Below, piece after piece: positions 27,970 to 37,117 of a DNA stretch of 40,981 nt. The stretch's first letter is position 1, and each line of letters opens with the position of its first letter. The position numbers and the translations under genes were made by a program. The notes below the pieces were generated by a model that searched no databases, was not told the DNA's origin, and worked only from the letters and a program-made list of their open reading frames with translations. Source of the DNA: an uncultured bacterium (lineage in GTDB: Bacteria; Bacteroidota; Ignavibacteria; Kapaibacteriales; UBA2268); NCBI GenBank assembly GCA_937875295.1, contig CALLXS010000055.1, positions 1 to 40,981 on the forward strand. The letters are read 5' to 3'.

Positions 27970-28575
27970 ATGAGCTACTTAGTTCCAATGGTAGTAGAAC
28001 AAACAAGCAAAGGCGAAAGATCCTATGATATTTATAGTCGCTTGCTCAAAGATAGAATTATCTTTATAGGCTCTCAAATTGATGACAATTTAGCAAGTCT
28101 AGTAATTGCTCAATTACTGTTTTTACAAAGCGAAGACCCTAAAAAGGATATTAACCTATATATTAATTCCCCAGGTGGTAGCGTTTCTGCTGGACTTGCA
28201 ATTTATGACACAATGCAATTCGTTACTCCAGAAATTTCTACTATATGTATGGGAATGGGAGCATCTATGGCACAAGTACTTCTATGTGCTGGTTCTAAGG
28301 GCAAAAGATATGCACTACCTAATTCAAGAATATTAATGCATCAGCCAATGGGAGCTACTCAAGGTCAAGCTACTGATATAGAAATTTATACTAAAGAAAT
28401 GCTACGAATGAAAGATGTGCTTTATGGAATTATTTCTAAGCATAGTGGTGTGAATAAAGAAAAAATAATTAAAGATGCAGAAAGAGACTTTTATATGAGC
28501 CCAAACGAAGCTCTTGAATATGGACTAATTGATAAGATTTTAGAAAAATCTCCTAATCAAACTGAAAAAAAATAA
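27970..28575 (+). CDS. clpP: ATP-dependent Clp protease proteolytic subunit
   Basis: It is the serine-protease barrel that degrades proteins fed by ClpX, ClpA or ClpC. The catalytic triad is in place: Ser99 in GMGASMAQ, His124 in LMHQPMG and Asp173 in ERDFYMS. INSPGGSVSAGLAIYD (65-80) is the usual strand-loop-helix. Length (201) is normal with no propeptide of note. A Shine-Dalgarno (AAGGA) lies about 7 bases before the ATG. It is the last gene before a strong terminator. No clpX or tig is adjacent, unlike many bacteria. Confidence 0.96.
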   Translation: MSYLVPMVVEQTSKGERSYDIYSRLLKDRIIFIGSQIDDNLASLVIAQLLFLQSEDPKKDINLYINSPGGSVSAGLAIYDTMQFVTPEISTICMGMGASMAQVLLCAGSKGKRYALPNSRILMHQPMGATQGQATDIEIYTKEMLRMKDVLYGIISKHSGVNKEKIIKDAERDFYMSPNEALEYGLIDKILEKSPNQTEKK

Positions 28576-28599
28576 TTTTTTAAAATTTTTTGTCTTTTG

Positions 28600-28631
28600 A
28601 AAAGCCCTAATTATAGCTATTTGGGGCTTTT
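28600..28631 (+). terminator. Intrinsic terminator after clpP
   Basis: An 11-bp stem with one T-G pair (AAAAGCCCTAA with TTGGGGCTTTT) and a 10-base loop runs into a T tract. It closes the unit that ends with clpP. Confidence 0.85.
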
Positions 28632-28632
28632 T

Positions 28633-28657
28633 TTAATTTTTTTTCAAAAAAAATTAA
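28633..28657. repeat. Perfect A/T palindrome after the clpP terminator
   Basis: TTAATTTTTTTT, one C, then AAAAAAAATTAA: two 12-base arms around one base, immediately after the terminator. Its right arm merges into a run of 13 A (28656-28668). Confidence 0.7.
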
Positions 28658-28927
28658 AAAAAAAAAAAGAGAATTTGATTTTTTTGTGTCTATCTGTTTT
28701 TAGAAGGTGAATTGTTTATTAATAATAATTTTTGAAATAGCGTTTATTAATATAATTAAATAAAATGATTAATTTATTTGATTATCTGCAAAAAAAGTAG
28801 TATTTTTATATACGGTTAAAATTGGTATAATATTTTTTTCTAATCAAATTTTAAAATATAAAAAAATCATTTTTTTAACCAAAAACATAGTTAAGTTTAA
28901 TTTAATAATTTTTATACATTTTTCATA
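28658..28927. other. Gene-free AT-rich stretch upstream of the 1510-residue surface protein
   Basis: Together with the terminator this makes a gap of about 350 bases. After the A run there is no open frame worth calling and no tRNA-like or repeated structure that I can see. A TATAAT lies close to 28826-28831, about 100 bases before the start codon, and could be part of a promoter, but I find no matching upstream box. Confidence 0.5.
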
Positions 28928-31900
28928 ATGAGGTTTTTTATGAAACATTTATTACAAAAAAAGTTTTTGCTAGTCTTAATGGCATTGCTGATATCTTCCG
29001 GATCGGCTGACCTTTTTGCACAAAAAGTGCAAGAGACTGGTGGTACTTCATTTTGGTTTGGTATTCCAAGATGCAATAGGTCAAATAATGAAACTTTAAG
29101 AGGTAGTGTAAATGGTTCTTCATCAGAATTATTTATTACTACTCGCGAAAAAGCAACAGTTCAAGTATTTGATGCACAAGGAAACTTGATTGGTAGCCCT
29201 CATAAAATCGAAGCTAACGATTATAAAGTGATATCAGTCAACTTTTCTCACTTTGAGCACACTGTAAGTGGCAAAGTTGAAAAGAAAGGTATATATGTAG
29301 AATCTGATGTGCCTATTTCTATAGTTGTATATATCGGTTTCCATTATACTGGCGAAGCATATAGAATAGTACCAACTGATTGGTTAGGTACTGAATACTA
29401 TACTCTAAATTTATACAACGACTATTGTAAAATGGCAGATGGAACTATTCGTGATTTACCAAATCAGATTTTAATAGTTGCAACTGAAGATAATACTAAA
29501 GTCGAATATACTCCAAAATATCACATTGAAAACGGTGCAAGACAAGATGAACTTGGTACTATATATCTAAATCAAGGTGAAACAGTCCTTTTAATGACTG
29601 AAGTTTCAAAAGGTGCTCGTCAATTTGACCATACAGATTTAACTGGTACTAAAATAGTTTCTAATAAGAAAATTGCAGTTTATTCTGGTCATACTAAAGG
29701 TACATACCCACGTTTTGCTCCTACATACTATAGCGGTCTAAAAGCTGACTTTTTAAGAAATATGTTGTTCGATTCTATGTGGCCAGATAACTTAATCGGA
29801 ACAGAATATGTTACTGCACCATATATTTATAATAAAAGAGTTGAATATCAAGGCTTAATTGAAGGTGAACTTGGCGATCTCGTTAGAGTCGTAGCTACAA
29901 AAAATAATACAACAATAACTGAAATTTTACCTGATGGTTCTCCTAATATTGTAATTACAGGCTTAAAAGCTGGTGAATATTATGATATGAACGGTAAAGA
30001 CAGATTAGATCCATTAGTACTTCAAACTAATTACCCAGCTTTAGTTGGTCAATATGGTAAAGGATATATGTGGTGGAGCGGCGCCACAATTCGCCCTAAA
30101 GATGGTAAAGAATATGATAAAGATAACAACGAGTTACAAAACCCATCATTAGCTGGTCAAGGTATATTAATTGCCTCTACTCCAGTAGCACAATGGGCTA
30201 ACTATTCAGCATTTTTAGCTGTTAATGAAGTAAATAATCACTTTAATATTACTTTTAGAACAAAAGATAAAGATTCTATCTATTATGTCGCTTATAGAAC
30301 TGGATTAAAAACTCCTATTACTGTAAAATATCAAGGTAGAATAAAAGAAATTGCTGGTACTGAATATTCTTATTTACAAGGTGATGTATCTGCCGGAATG
30401 CACGCTTTCGAAGGTGCTAACGATCATACTACATTTGCAGTTTATGCATATGGTGATATGGACGCTTATAAAAGTGGTTTCGCATACGGATACCCAACTG
30501 CTTCAAACTTTTATACTCCATGTAACGATTCAATTTTCATTAATGAAACAAGAACTTGCTTCGAAGTAGATGGTACTGTTACAGCAATGGACTTACAAGA
30601 AGACCCATTATGCGCTGAAATCGCTACTTTAAATTATATTCAAACTACTAGAGTAAATGCTGCTTTCCAACCAAATTATACTCCTGGCCAAAAAACAGGC
30701 GCTTTTAAAGTAATTTTCAGAGACAAAAATCAAGAAGGTAAAATCACTGTAAGAGCAATGACAAAATCAGGTAATGTTGTTACTAAAACTTATGAATATT
30801 TCCCTGAAATAGTAAAACCTGATATAACTGTACATAATTTTGGTACATTAGTAGTTGGTGAAGCTCAAACTCAAGAAATAATTCTTACAAATGCTGGTAA
30901 AAAAGAAGTATATGTAAAAAGAATTTATTTGAAAAATGCAAGACCTGAATTTACTATCACTTCTACTCCTACTGGTGATTTCTGGCTTCAACCAGGCGAA
31001 TCAATTCCAGTTACTATTCAAGCTTTAGTAGTAGATCAAGATGCACCTAGCTTAGTAGAAGAATTATGGGTAGAAACTGAATGCTTAGATACAAGAATGA
31101 CTGTTCTTACTGTTTCTTCAGGATCTCCAGATGTATATACTACTGATATTAACTTCGGTGTAATTCCAATTACAACTGCAAAAAATCCAAGAACAGAGAC
31201 TTTCACAATTGAAAATAGAGGTAATAACCCAGCAATTATCACTGGTTATACTCGCGCAAAGAATTTAGCAAACTTCACTTGTACTGATTTAGACAGCTAT
31301 TCAGCTACAAATCCTTTAGAAATTCTTCCAAATCAAAAATTTACTTATAAAGTAACTTATGATCATCTAAATGAATCAGGTATAGTACATATTGATACAT
31401 TGAGATTAATTTCTACAAATACTACAAGAACTAAGTTATATTCTGTTTGGACTGCTACTCCTATTAAAGGTGATTTAACTGTTACTTCTTATAATTGGAA
31501 CAAACAAAGAGTAATCGATAATTATGTAATTCAAGAAGGTTTACCTCAAAGATATGATGGTTCAGTTACAGTTACAAATAGTGGTACAAATGATGTTATC
31601 ATTACAAAAGCAGAAATCGTAAAAACTGCAACTAATGAATCAATTTCCACTGGCGAATTCTCTTATAATGCTCTTGACTTTACTGATAAATTAGAAAACA
31701 AATTAATTAAAAGCGGCGAAAGCATTGACTTAAAAGTACATTTCGTACCTACAGCTCAAAAATCTTATGACGGCGAAATCATCATCTACGGTAAATATAA
31801 TGATGTACCTATCCAATCAAATAGAGGCTCATTATTAGGCGATGGTATCCAACCACACGTTATTACTCAAGATGTAAGCTTCGGTATATTGAATTTAGAT

Positions 31901-33460
31901 GATCCTAATGACATATCTAGAACTAAAAATGTAGAATTTGAAGTAACTAATCCAGTATTAGGTTATGATAAAGATTTAGTTGTAACTGGTTTAAAACTTA
32001 ACATTGGTAATGAATTCAAAATAGACCAAAATTTCGTCATGCCTACGACAACAAATCCAATTATTGTTAAAACTGGTGAAAAACTTATCGTTCCTGTTAT
32101 ATTCACTCCACTTTCTTATAGTGCAGTAGGTTATAGTGATGCTCTTACTATTGAATCAGATGTAAATGTTAATCCTAGTCCAACAGATTATGTAGATATT
32201 ATCACTGCTAATCTAAACGGTAATGCTCTTTCTACTCAAGTTTCTGTGCAAGACTTAGATTTCGGTACTCAATATATTAACCATATTTATGGAAGCGATA
32301 ATTCTAAATTCATCTCTTTCACAAATAATAGTAGCGAAGGTACTTCATTATTCTTAACAAATTCAATATCTAACTTATTCGAAGCTTCAAATTCTAATAC
32401 TGTAGATTACTTCAGAATTAAAGAAATTTGGCTTGATAACACTACAAATATTATTGATCCGTACGCTCTTAACGTGGAAATTGCTCCTAAGCAAACTTTA
32501 TTCATTGCTTATGAATTCTTACCAACAGCAGTAACTAATTATGTTGCTCAAATGAAATTTAGCTACTCAATGGCTAAAGATGACGTAGAATACGGAAGCG
32601 CTATTTCTAACATAAAGGGTGCAGGTAAAAACCATTTAGCAGTTGTTGAAATTCCTAAGGGATATGAAGCAATGCCTGGTAGCTTTGCAAAATTAACTAA
32701 TGGTGAAGAAAAAGTAGATATTAAATTCTATAGAGCTGCTAATGAAAATAAACCATTAAGCGAAGCAAATATAACTTATTATGAATTAGATATTTCTTAT
32801 GGCGATGTTACTTTAGATAAGCTTGGAAAACACTTCCACCCATATTATACAAGTAATAACGGAACTTATGATTATAAAGCTGCTATTGAAACAAATGGCA
32901 CTATGAGCGAAGGATGGGAAATTCTAGAAGCTAAAGTTAATAATGTTAGCAATTCAATTCATATTAAAATGAAGAGCAATGGTCCAGCACTATCTGAAGG
33001 AAATAATAATACTTTATTAAAGATGAAAGTACTCGGTTACTTAAGCACTTCAAATGTATTAATACCATTTAAACCAAGTATGATTACTGATGCTAATGTT
33101 GATAAATATTTAACAATAAGCACAATTGATGGCGATGGTAAAATATTAGAAGTATGTCTTGATAACCAACGCTTAATTGAATTCTCTGGTACTAATTATG
33201 CTGTTTCTAATGTTAGTCCAAATCCTGTAGTAAATACTGCTAGCTTTACTTATACTACTCCAATTGAAACACCTGTTTTAATTGAATTATATAATGTAAC
33301 TGGAGATAAAGTAACTACACTTGTTAATGAAGTTAAAAAACCTGGCAATTACGAAGTTAAAATTGATGTAAATAGCTTAGGATTAACTTCCGGCACATAT
33401 AGTTATAAAGTCGTTATGGGACCTTACTCACAAGTAGAACAACTCATAATAACTAAATAA
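28928..33460 (+). CDS. Large T9SS surface protein with IgGFc-binding-like N-terminus and repeated choice-of-anchor domains
   Basis: A signal peptide covers about 1-32 (LFAQ end). Residues about 35-540 resemble the IgGFc-binding N-terminal domain, with IVATEDNTKVEYTP, KIAVYSGH and related strands. Five ASPM/SPD-2/Hydin or choice-of-anchor-like domains begin near 630, 733, 848, 975 and 1101, each marked by a phrase such as VHNFGTLVVGE or DINFGVIPI. A beta domain around 1238-1420 follows. The last 85 residues, starting NVSPNPVVNTASFTY near 1427 and ending with SGTYSYKVVMG, form a textbook T9SS type A sorting domain. The codon choice (frequent GGT, GCT, ACT and C-ending TTC/AAC) looks more biased than in neighbours, which suggests high expression. 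Met5 is an alternative start. Confidence 0.85.
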   Translation: MRFFMKHLLQKKFLLVLMALLISSGSADLFAQKVQETGGTSFWFGIPRCNRSNNETLRGSVNGSSSELFITTREKATVQVFDAQGNLIGSPHKIEANDYKVISVNFSHFEHTVSGKVEKKGIYVESDVPISIVVYIGFHYTGEAYRIVPTDWLGTEYYTLNLYNDYCKMADGTIRDLPNQILIVATEDNTKVEYTPKYHIENGARQDELGTIYLNQGETVLLMTEVSKGARQFDHTDLTGTKIVSNKKIAVYSGHTKGTYPRFAPTYYSGLKADFLRNMLFDSMWPDNLIGTEYVTAPYIYNKRVEYQGLIEGELGDLVRVVATKNNTTITEILPDGSPNIVITGLKAGEYYDMNGKDRLDPLVLQTNYPALVGQYGKGYMWWSGATIRPKDGKEYDKDNNELQNPSLAGQGILIASTPVAQWANYSAFLAVNEVNNHFNITFRTKDKDSIYYVAYRTGLKTPITVKYQGRIKEIAGTEYSYLQGDVSAGMHAFEGANDHTTFAVYAYGDMDAYKSGFAYGYPTASNFYTPCNDSIFINETRTCFEVDGTVTAMDLQEDPLCAEIATLNYIQTTRVNAAFQPNYTPGQKTGAFKVIFRDKNQEGKITVRAMTKSGNVVTKTYEYFPEIVKPDITVHNFGTLVVGEAQTQEIILTNAGKKEVYVKRIYLKNARPEFTITSTPTGDFWLQPGESIPVTIQALVVDQDAPSLVEELWVETECLDTRMTVLTVSSGSPDVYTTDINFGVIPITTAKNPRTETFTIENRGNNPAIITGYTRAKNLANFTCTDLDSYSATNPLEILPNQKFTYKVTYDHLNESGIVHIDTLRLISTNTTRTKLYSVWTATPIKGDLTVTSYNWNKQRVIDNYVIQEGLPQRYDGSVTVTNSGTNDVIITKAEIVKTATNESISTGEFSYNALDFTDKLENKLIKSGESIDLKVHFVPTAQKSYDGEIIIYGKYNDVPIQSNRGSLLGDGIQPHVITQDVSFGILNLDDPNDISRTKNVEFEVTNPVLGYDKDLVVTGLKLNIGNEFKIDQNFVMPTTTNPIIVKTGEKLIVPVIFTPLSYSAVGYSDALTIESDVNVNPSPTDYVDIITANLNGNALSTQVSVQDLDFGTQYINHIYGSDNSKFISFTNNSSEGTSLFLTNSISNLFEASNSNTVDYFRIKEIWLDNTTNIIDPYALNVEIAPKQTLFIAYEFLPTAVTNYVAQMKFSYSMAKDDVEYGSAISNIKGAGKNHLAVVEIPKGYEAMPGSFAKLTNGEEKVDIKFYRAANENKPLSEANITYYELDISYGDVTLDKLGKHFHPYYTSNNGTYDYKAAIETNGTMSEGWEILEAKVNNVSNSIHIKMKSNGPALSEGNNNTLLKMKVLGYLSTSNVLIPFKPSMITDANVDKYLTISTIDGDGKILEVCLDNQRLIEFSGTNYAVSNVSPNPVVNTASFTYTTPIETPVLIELYNVTGDKVTTLVNEVKKPGNYEVKIDVNSLGLTSGTYSYKVVMGPYSQVEQLIITK

Positions 33461-33495
33461 TTCGACAAATATTTAAGATACTTATCTTAATAAAT

Positions 33496-33523
33496 AAGCC
33501 CTACATTTTTTAATGTAGGGCTT
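33496..33523. terminator. Intrinsic terminator between convergent genes
   Basis: A 12-bp perfect stem, AAGCCCTACATT with AATGTAGGGCTT, and a TTTT loop is followed by a T-rich tract on the plus strand. A smaller hairpin (33473-33490) lies just before it. It sits between the stop codons at 33460 and 33550. Confidence 0.88.
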
Positions 33524-33549
33524 TTATTTTTTTAATTTAATATATTAAT

Positions 33550-34818
33550 TTAATCAGTTAATTTCAAGATATTATTTTCTTTTGGATCTTCTAATTGTTG
33601 CACATAAATTACATTTCCACCGGCAATCCCTTTTAAATTTCCATATAAATAATTAGCATTATCTAATATTTTTTCAAATTGTTTTTCGCGTTCCTTCCAA
33701 ATCTGGAGCATTTTCCTTCGTTCATCTTCATAACTCTTTTTAAGGGATGTGTAGCCTTCTATAATTGCATTAAATTGTCCAGCAAATTCATTGCTAGTCA
33801 AATAATTATAAAGCAATTCAGTTTTAGATCCTTTATTTTGGTTAATACTTCTTTCTTTTTGTAGTTGTATTAATCCATATCTTAAGACTTGCGTTAATAT
33901 ACCTACATTCCAAAATGAACATATCCAAACATTGTCTCTATAAATAAACGTCTTTTCATTATTAGGCATTGTCTCAGTAACAAGGACTAGAATGTCAGCT
34001 TTGACGTTTAAATTATCATTTTTCAATTTTGTTAACCAATTTGCATCAAAATTTTTTGTTCTCTTGCTTTCATAATATATTTTCCCACAATCGACACCCA
34101 TTTCAGTTCGGACATATTGAATAGCATCTGCTCCTCTTTGTCCTTTTTTGACTTCTTCAATAATGTCAAAAACAAATTTTTCTTTTAAGAGTTTTTCTAA
34201 TTCTAATTCTTGGATTTCGCCTTGTAGTTGCATTGAGCCTTGTTCAGCTTTTCTTTTAGTTTCCTCAGCAAGTTTAGTAATATCAGCGATCTTTTTATCT
34301 TTTTCTTGCAATTTTAAATGGTATTTTTCTTCGAACTGTTTAGCAAGTCTTTCTTGCTCTTGGATTTTTACTTCAGTTATTTCCTTTTCTTTTTCTAATT
34401 CATATTTTGATCGCATCTCATCATTTTGTCTTTTAATTTTCTCATTTTCAGCTTTAATTAAATTATTTTCCTGAACAATTGGGCTTAGATCATTAAGTTC
34501 TTTTTGTAACTTGTTAATTACTTCTTCATTGTCTTTATAAGCTTTATCTTTAATTTGTTCTGTTAAAATATTTGTTTCTATTTTTAACTTTGAATTTACT
34601 ATTTCTTCAATCCTTTTATCATTGTTCTCTTTTTCTTGCTTAAGTTGTGCCTCCTTTTCATTAATTTCATGCAACTTAACTTTATATTCTTGTTCATTTT
34701 GATTAATTTTTTTTTGATATTCAAATTGAATTTTTTCTTCCATCTTATGATATAAAACATCATTTACATTAATACTAAAACCGCAATTTGGACAATTGAT
34801 TGTGTTAGATTCGTTCAT
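33550..34818 (-). CDS. DUF2130 protein: zinc-finger-like start, long coiled coil, nuclease-like C-terminal domain
   Basis: Residues 9-12 (CPNC) suggest half of a zinc ribbon; no second CxxC pair is evident. Residues about 24-200 are a charged coiled coil. The C-terminal part matches DUF2130, with KKGQRGADAIQYV (224-236), CGKIYYESKRTKNF (244-257) and the INQ to EGYTSLKKSYEDERRKM stretch. Asp231 and Glu250-x-Lys252 are arranged as in PD-(D/E)xK nucleases, so a nucleic-acid role is plausible but unproven for the family. A GGGAG lies about 7 bases before the ATG. It is monocistronic and divergent from sppA. Confidence 0.82.
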   Translation of the reverse strand: MNESNTINCPNCGFSINVNDVLYHKMEEKIQFEYQKKINQNEQEYKVKLHEINEKEAQLKQEKENNDKRIEEIVNSKLKIETNILTEQIKDKAYKDNEEVINKLQKELNDLSPIVQENNLIKAENEKIKRQNDEMRSKYELEKEKEITEVKIQEQERLAKQFEEKYHLKLQEKDKKIADITKLAEETKRKAEQGSMQLQGEIQELELEKLLKEKFVFDIIEEVKKGQRGADAIQYVRTEMGVDCGKIYYESKRTKNFDANWLTKLKNDNLNVKADILVLVTETMPNNEKTFIYRDNVWICSFWNVGILTQVLRYGLIQLQKERSINQNKGSKTELLYNYLTSNEFAGQFNAIIEGYTSLKKSYEDERRKMLQIWKEREKQFEKILDNANYLYGNLKGIAGGNVIYVQQLEDPKENNILKLTD

Positions 34819-34851
34819 TATATTCTCCCATTTTTTATTAATTTTTATTTA

Positions 34852-34859
34852 CAAATATA
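34852..34859 (-). promoter_or_regulatory. Possible -7 box for the DUF2130 gene
   Basis: On the minus strand this reads TATATTTG, matching TAnnTTTG, 33 bases upstream of the ATG. The -33 box is not clear. Confidence 0.33.
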
Positions 34860-35017
34860 TAACATAAATTTGATACTTAAAATTTTTTGTTAATCTTTTT
34901 TACCTTTTTTTTTAATATTTTCTTTGCGAAACTAAACAATATGTTTTACGTATTTACATAATTATACATATATTATAAATATATAAAATAGACTAAATTA
35001 AAAACAACTATATTTTT

Positions 35018-35021
35018 AGGA
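35018..35021 (+). promoter_or_regulatory. Shine-Dalgarno that fixes the GTG start of sppA
   Basis: AGGA lies 6 bases before GTG at 35028. The first in-frame ATG (codon 9) has no such site, so the GTG start is preferred. Confidence 0.6.
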
Positions 35022-35027
35022 ACCTCA

Positions 35028-36989
35028 GTGGAAAACAATTACGAAAATACTATGAATAACGATACCCCAAATCAACCACCACCTCCACCATATTATTACA
35101 CACAACCTAAACGCAAAAAAACACGTTGGTGGATACCTGTGGTAATTATCGGTGTAATTATTTTATTCTTCTTCTTAATATTCATGGGAATTGGAATGAC
35201 ATTTAGCAAAATGTTTAAATCCGAACCGAAAGAAGTTAAAGAAAATTCAGTACTATATCTTAATTTAAATTATGATGTTTCTGAATATACTATGAATAAT
35301 CCATTCAATTTCTTTTCAAATAGCCCTCAAGCATCTTTCTTAGATTTAATTAATGCTATTAAGAAAGCAAAAACTGATGACAAAATAAAAGCAATTTATA
35401 TTAAAGCTGAAAATTCAACTCTAGGATTTGCGAAATTAACAGAATTAAACCAAGTAATTGATGATTTCAAATCTTCCGGAAAAATCGTTTATGCCTATAT
35501 GGAGACCGGTACTGAAAAGGATTATATGCTTACTCTACCTGCACAAAAGATCTTTATGCCGTTAGAGGGATTGGTAATGATTGATGGATTTGGTACTGTA
35601 TCAATGTTTTATAAAGGCTTTTTCGATAAAATTGGTGTGAATTTCTATGTAGCAGGTTTCGAAGATTTTAAAAGTGCAGCAGATTCATATTCAAAAACGA
35701 AATATGGCGACTCAAGTAAATATCAATTACAAGTATATACTAAACAAACCTACGATAACTTTTTAGATGCAATTAATAAATTCCGCAAAATAGATAAAAT
35801 AAAAGCTAATCAATTAATTGATGAAGGAATCTACACTACCGATGCTATGAAAGCAGCTGGTTTTGTTGATGAAATAGCTGTAGAATCTAAAGTTAAAGAA
35901 GAAATGGCTAAAATCATATATGGTAAAAATTGGAAAGAAGATAAAAAAATTAATTTAGTAAAAATCTCTGATTACATTAACTCTAAACCATATAATAAAA
36001 AGAATGATATTAGCGATGATACCGAAATTGCAATTGTATATGGAAGCGGTGCAATATATCCTGGTAGCAATTCTGAAATTTTCTCAAGCGAAAAATCAGT
36101 TTTTGCTAATCAATTTGTTAAAAATCTAAAAAAAGCTGTAAGCAATGAAAAAGTAAAAGCTATAATTATTCGAATTGATAGCCCCGGCGGTTCTGTATTA
36201 GGAAGCGAAATTATTTGGCAAGAAATTATTAATGCTAAAAAAATTAAACCAATTTATGCATCAATGAGTGATGTTGCTGCATCCGGTGGTTATTATATTG
36301 CATCTGCTTGCGATACTATTATTGCTCATCCTCAGACTTTGACTGGCTCAATCGGAGTTATTTCAGCTATACCAAATGTAAGTGGTTCTCTAAGTAAATT
36401 AGGTATCACAATCGACACTACGCAAACTAATAAAAATACTCATTTCTTTAATCCATCACTACCAGTGCCTCAAGCACAAAAAGATAAATTCTTTGAAATG
36501 AGCAAAACTATTTATTATAGATTTTTAAATAAAGTAGCTACTTCAAGGAAAATGGATGTAGAACAAGTACGAAGCATAGCAAAAGGAAGAATTTGGACTG
36601 GAGCAGATGCGAAACGCATTGGATTAGTAGATGTTTTAGGTGGATTAGGCACATCAATTGAAATCGCAAAGAATAGATTAGGTATTCCTCAAAATAAATT
36701 AGTAAAAATATCTGTATATCCATCTCCTGATAATGAATATAATACATTATTTAGTTTCTTTAGCAAAAATTCTGATAATGATGACGAAGATAATGCCAAA
36801 TTATCAATTGAAAAGTATTTAAATATTATGTCAGCAAAGCTTGGGCAAAGTAACGGATATTTATATACATTATATAAAGCTTTACCTAAATCACTTCAAA
36901 ATCAATTTATGTATTTGATGAATATTCTCGAATTAAATTCTGAAGAAAGAATTTTAATGGCTATGCCAAATCTTGTAGAAGTTAATTAA
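35028..36989 (+). CDS. sppA: Signal peptide peptidase SppA, long (67K) form
   Basis: It is a membrane-bound serine protease that degrades released signal peptides. A proline-rich, Tyr-rich cytoplasmic start (PPPPPYYY at 17-24) precedes one transmembrane segment at about 35-56. Two S49 domains follow. The N-terminal one supplies Lys215 in DFKSAADSY and the C-terminal one supplies the nucleophile Ser419 in DVAASGGYYIAS, the Lys/Ser dyad of the long form. RIDSPGGSVLGSE (382-394) and LTGSIGVIS are further landmarks. Length (653) is slightly above the E. coli enzyme (618). It is monocistronic, with a terminator downstream. Confidence 0.94.
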   Translation: MENNYENTMNNDTPNQPPPPPYYYTQPKRKKTRWWIPVVIIGVIILFFFLIFMGIGMTFSKMFKSEPKEVKENSVLYLNLNYDVSEYTMNNPFNFFSNSPQASFLDLINAIKKAKTDDKIKAIYIKAENSTLGFAKLTELNQVIDDFKSSGKIVYAYMETGTEKDYMLTLPAQKIFMPLEGLVMIDGFGTVSMFYKGFFDKIGVNFYVAGFEDFKSAADSYSKTKYGDSSKYQLQVYTKQTYDNFLDAINKFRKIDKIKANQLIDEGIYTTDAMKAAGFVDEIAVESKVKEEMAKIIYGKNWKEDKKINLVKISDYINSKPYNKKNDISDDTEIAIVYGSGAIYPGSNSEIFSSEKSVFANQFVKNLKKAVSNEKVKAIIIRIDSPGGSVLGSEIIWQEIINAKKIKPIYASMSDVAASGGYYIASACDTIIAHPQTLTGSIGVISAIPNVSGSLSKLGITIDTTQTNKNTHFFNPSLPVPQAQKDKFFEMSKTIYYRFLNKVATSRKMDVEQVRSIAKGRIWTGADAKRIGLVDVLGGLGTSIEIAKNRLGIPQNKLVKISVYPSPDNEYNTLFSFFSKNSDNDDEDNAKLSIEKYLNIMSAKLGQSNGYLYTLYKALPKSLQNQFMYLMNILELNSEERILMAMPNLVEVN

Positions 36990-37021
36990 AATATTAATCA
37001 TTTAAATTTATAATCAAAAAC

Positions 37022-37050
37022 AAACCCACAAGATTATCTCTTGTGGGTTT
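37022..37050. terminator. Intrinsic terminator after sppA
   Basis: A 12-bp stem (AAACCCACAAGA with TCTTGTGGGTTT) and a 5-base loop is followed by a T-rich stretch. It stands between sppA and the convergent lipoprotein unit. Confidence 0.85.
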
Positions 37051-37117
37051 TGATTTTATTTTACAATTATGTGGAAAGTGATGAATAGCAATCAATCCAT
37101 TGAAATATTAAATTTCT

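Noticed and set aside
34148..34474. Ser-rich plus-strand open frame
   Set aside because: Mirror of the Glu/Lys-rich coiled coil of the DUF2130 gene (GAA/AAA codons read as TTC/TTT).
33550..34818. DUF2130 gene as part of a defence island
   Set aside because: Neighbours are housekeeping or envelope genes, and no methylase, helicase, toxin or mobile element is present.
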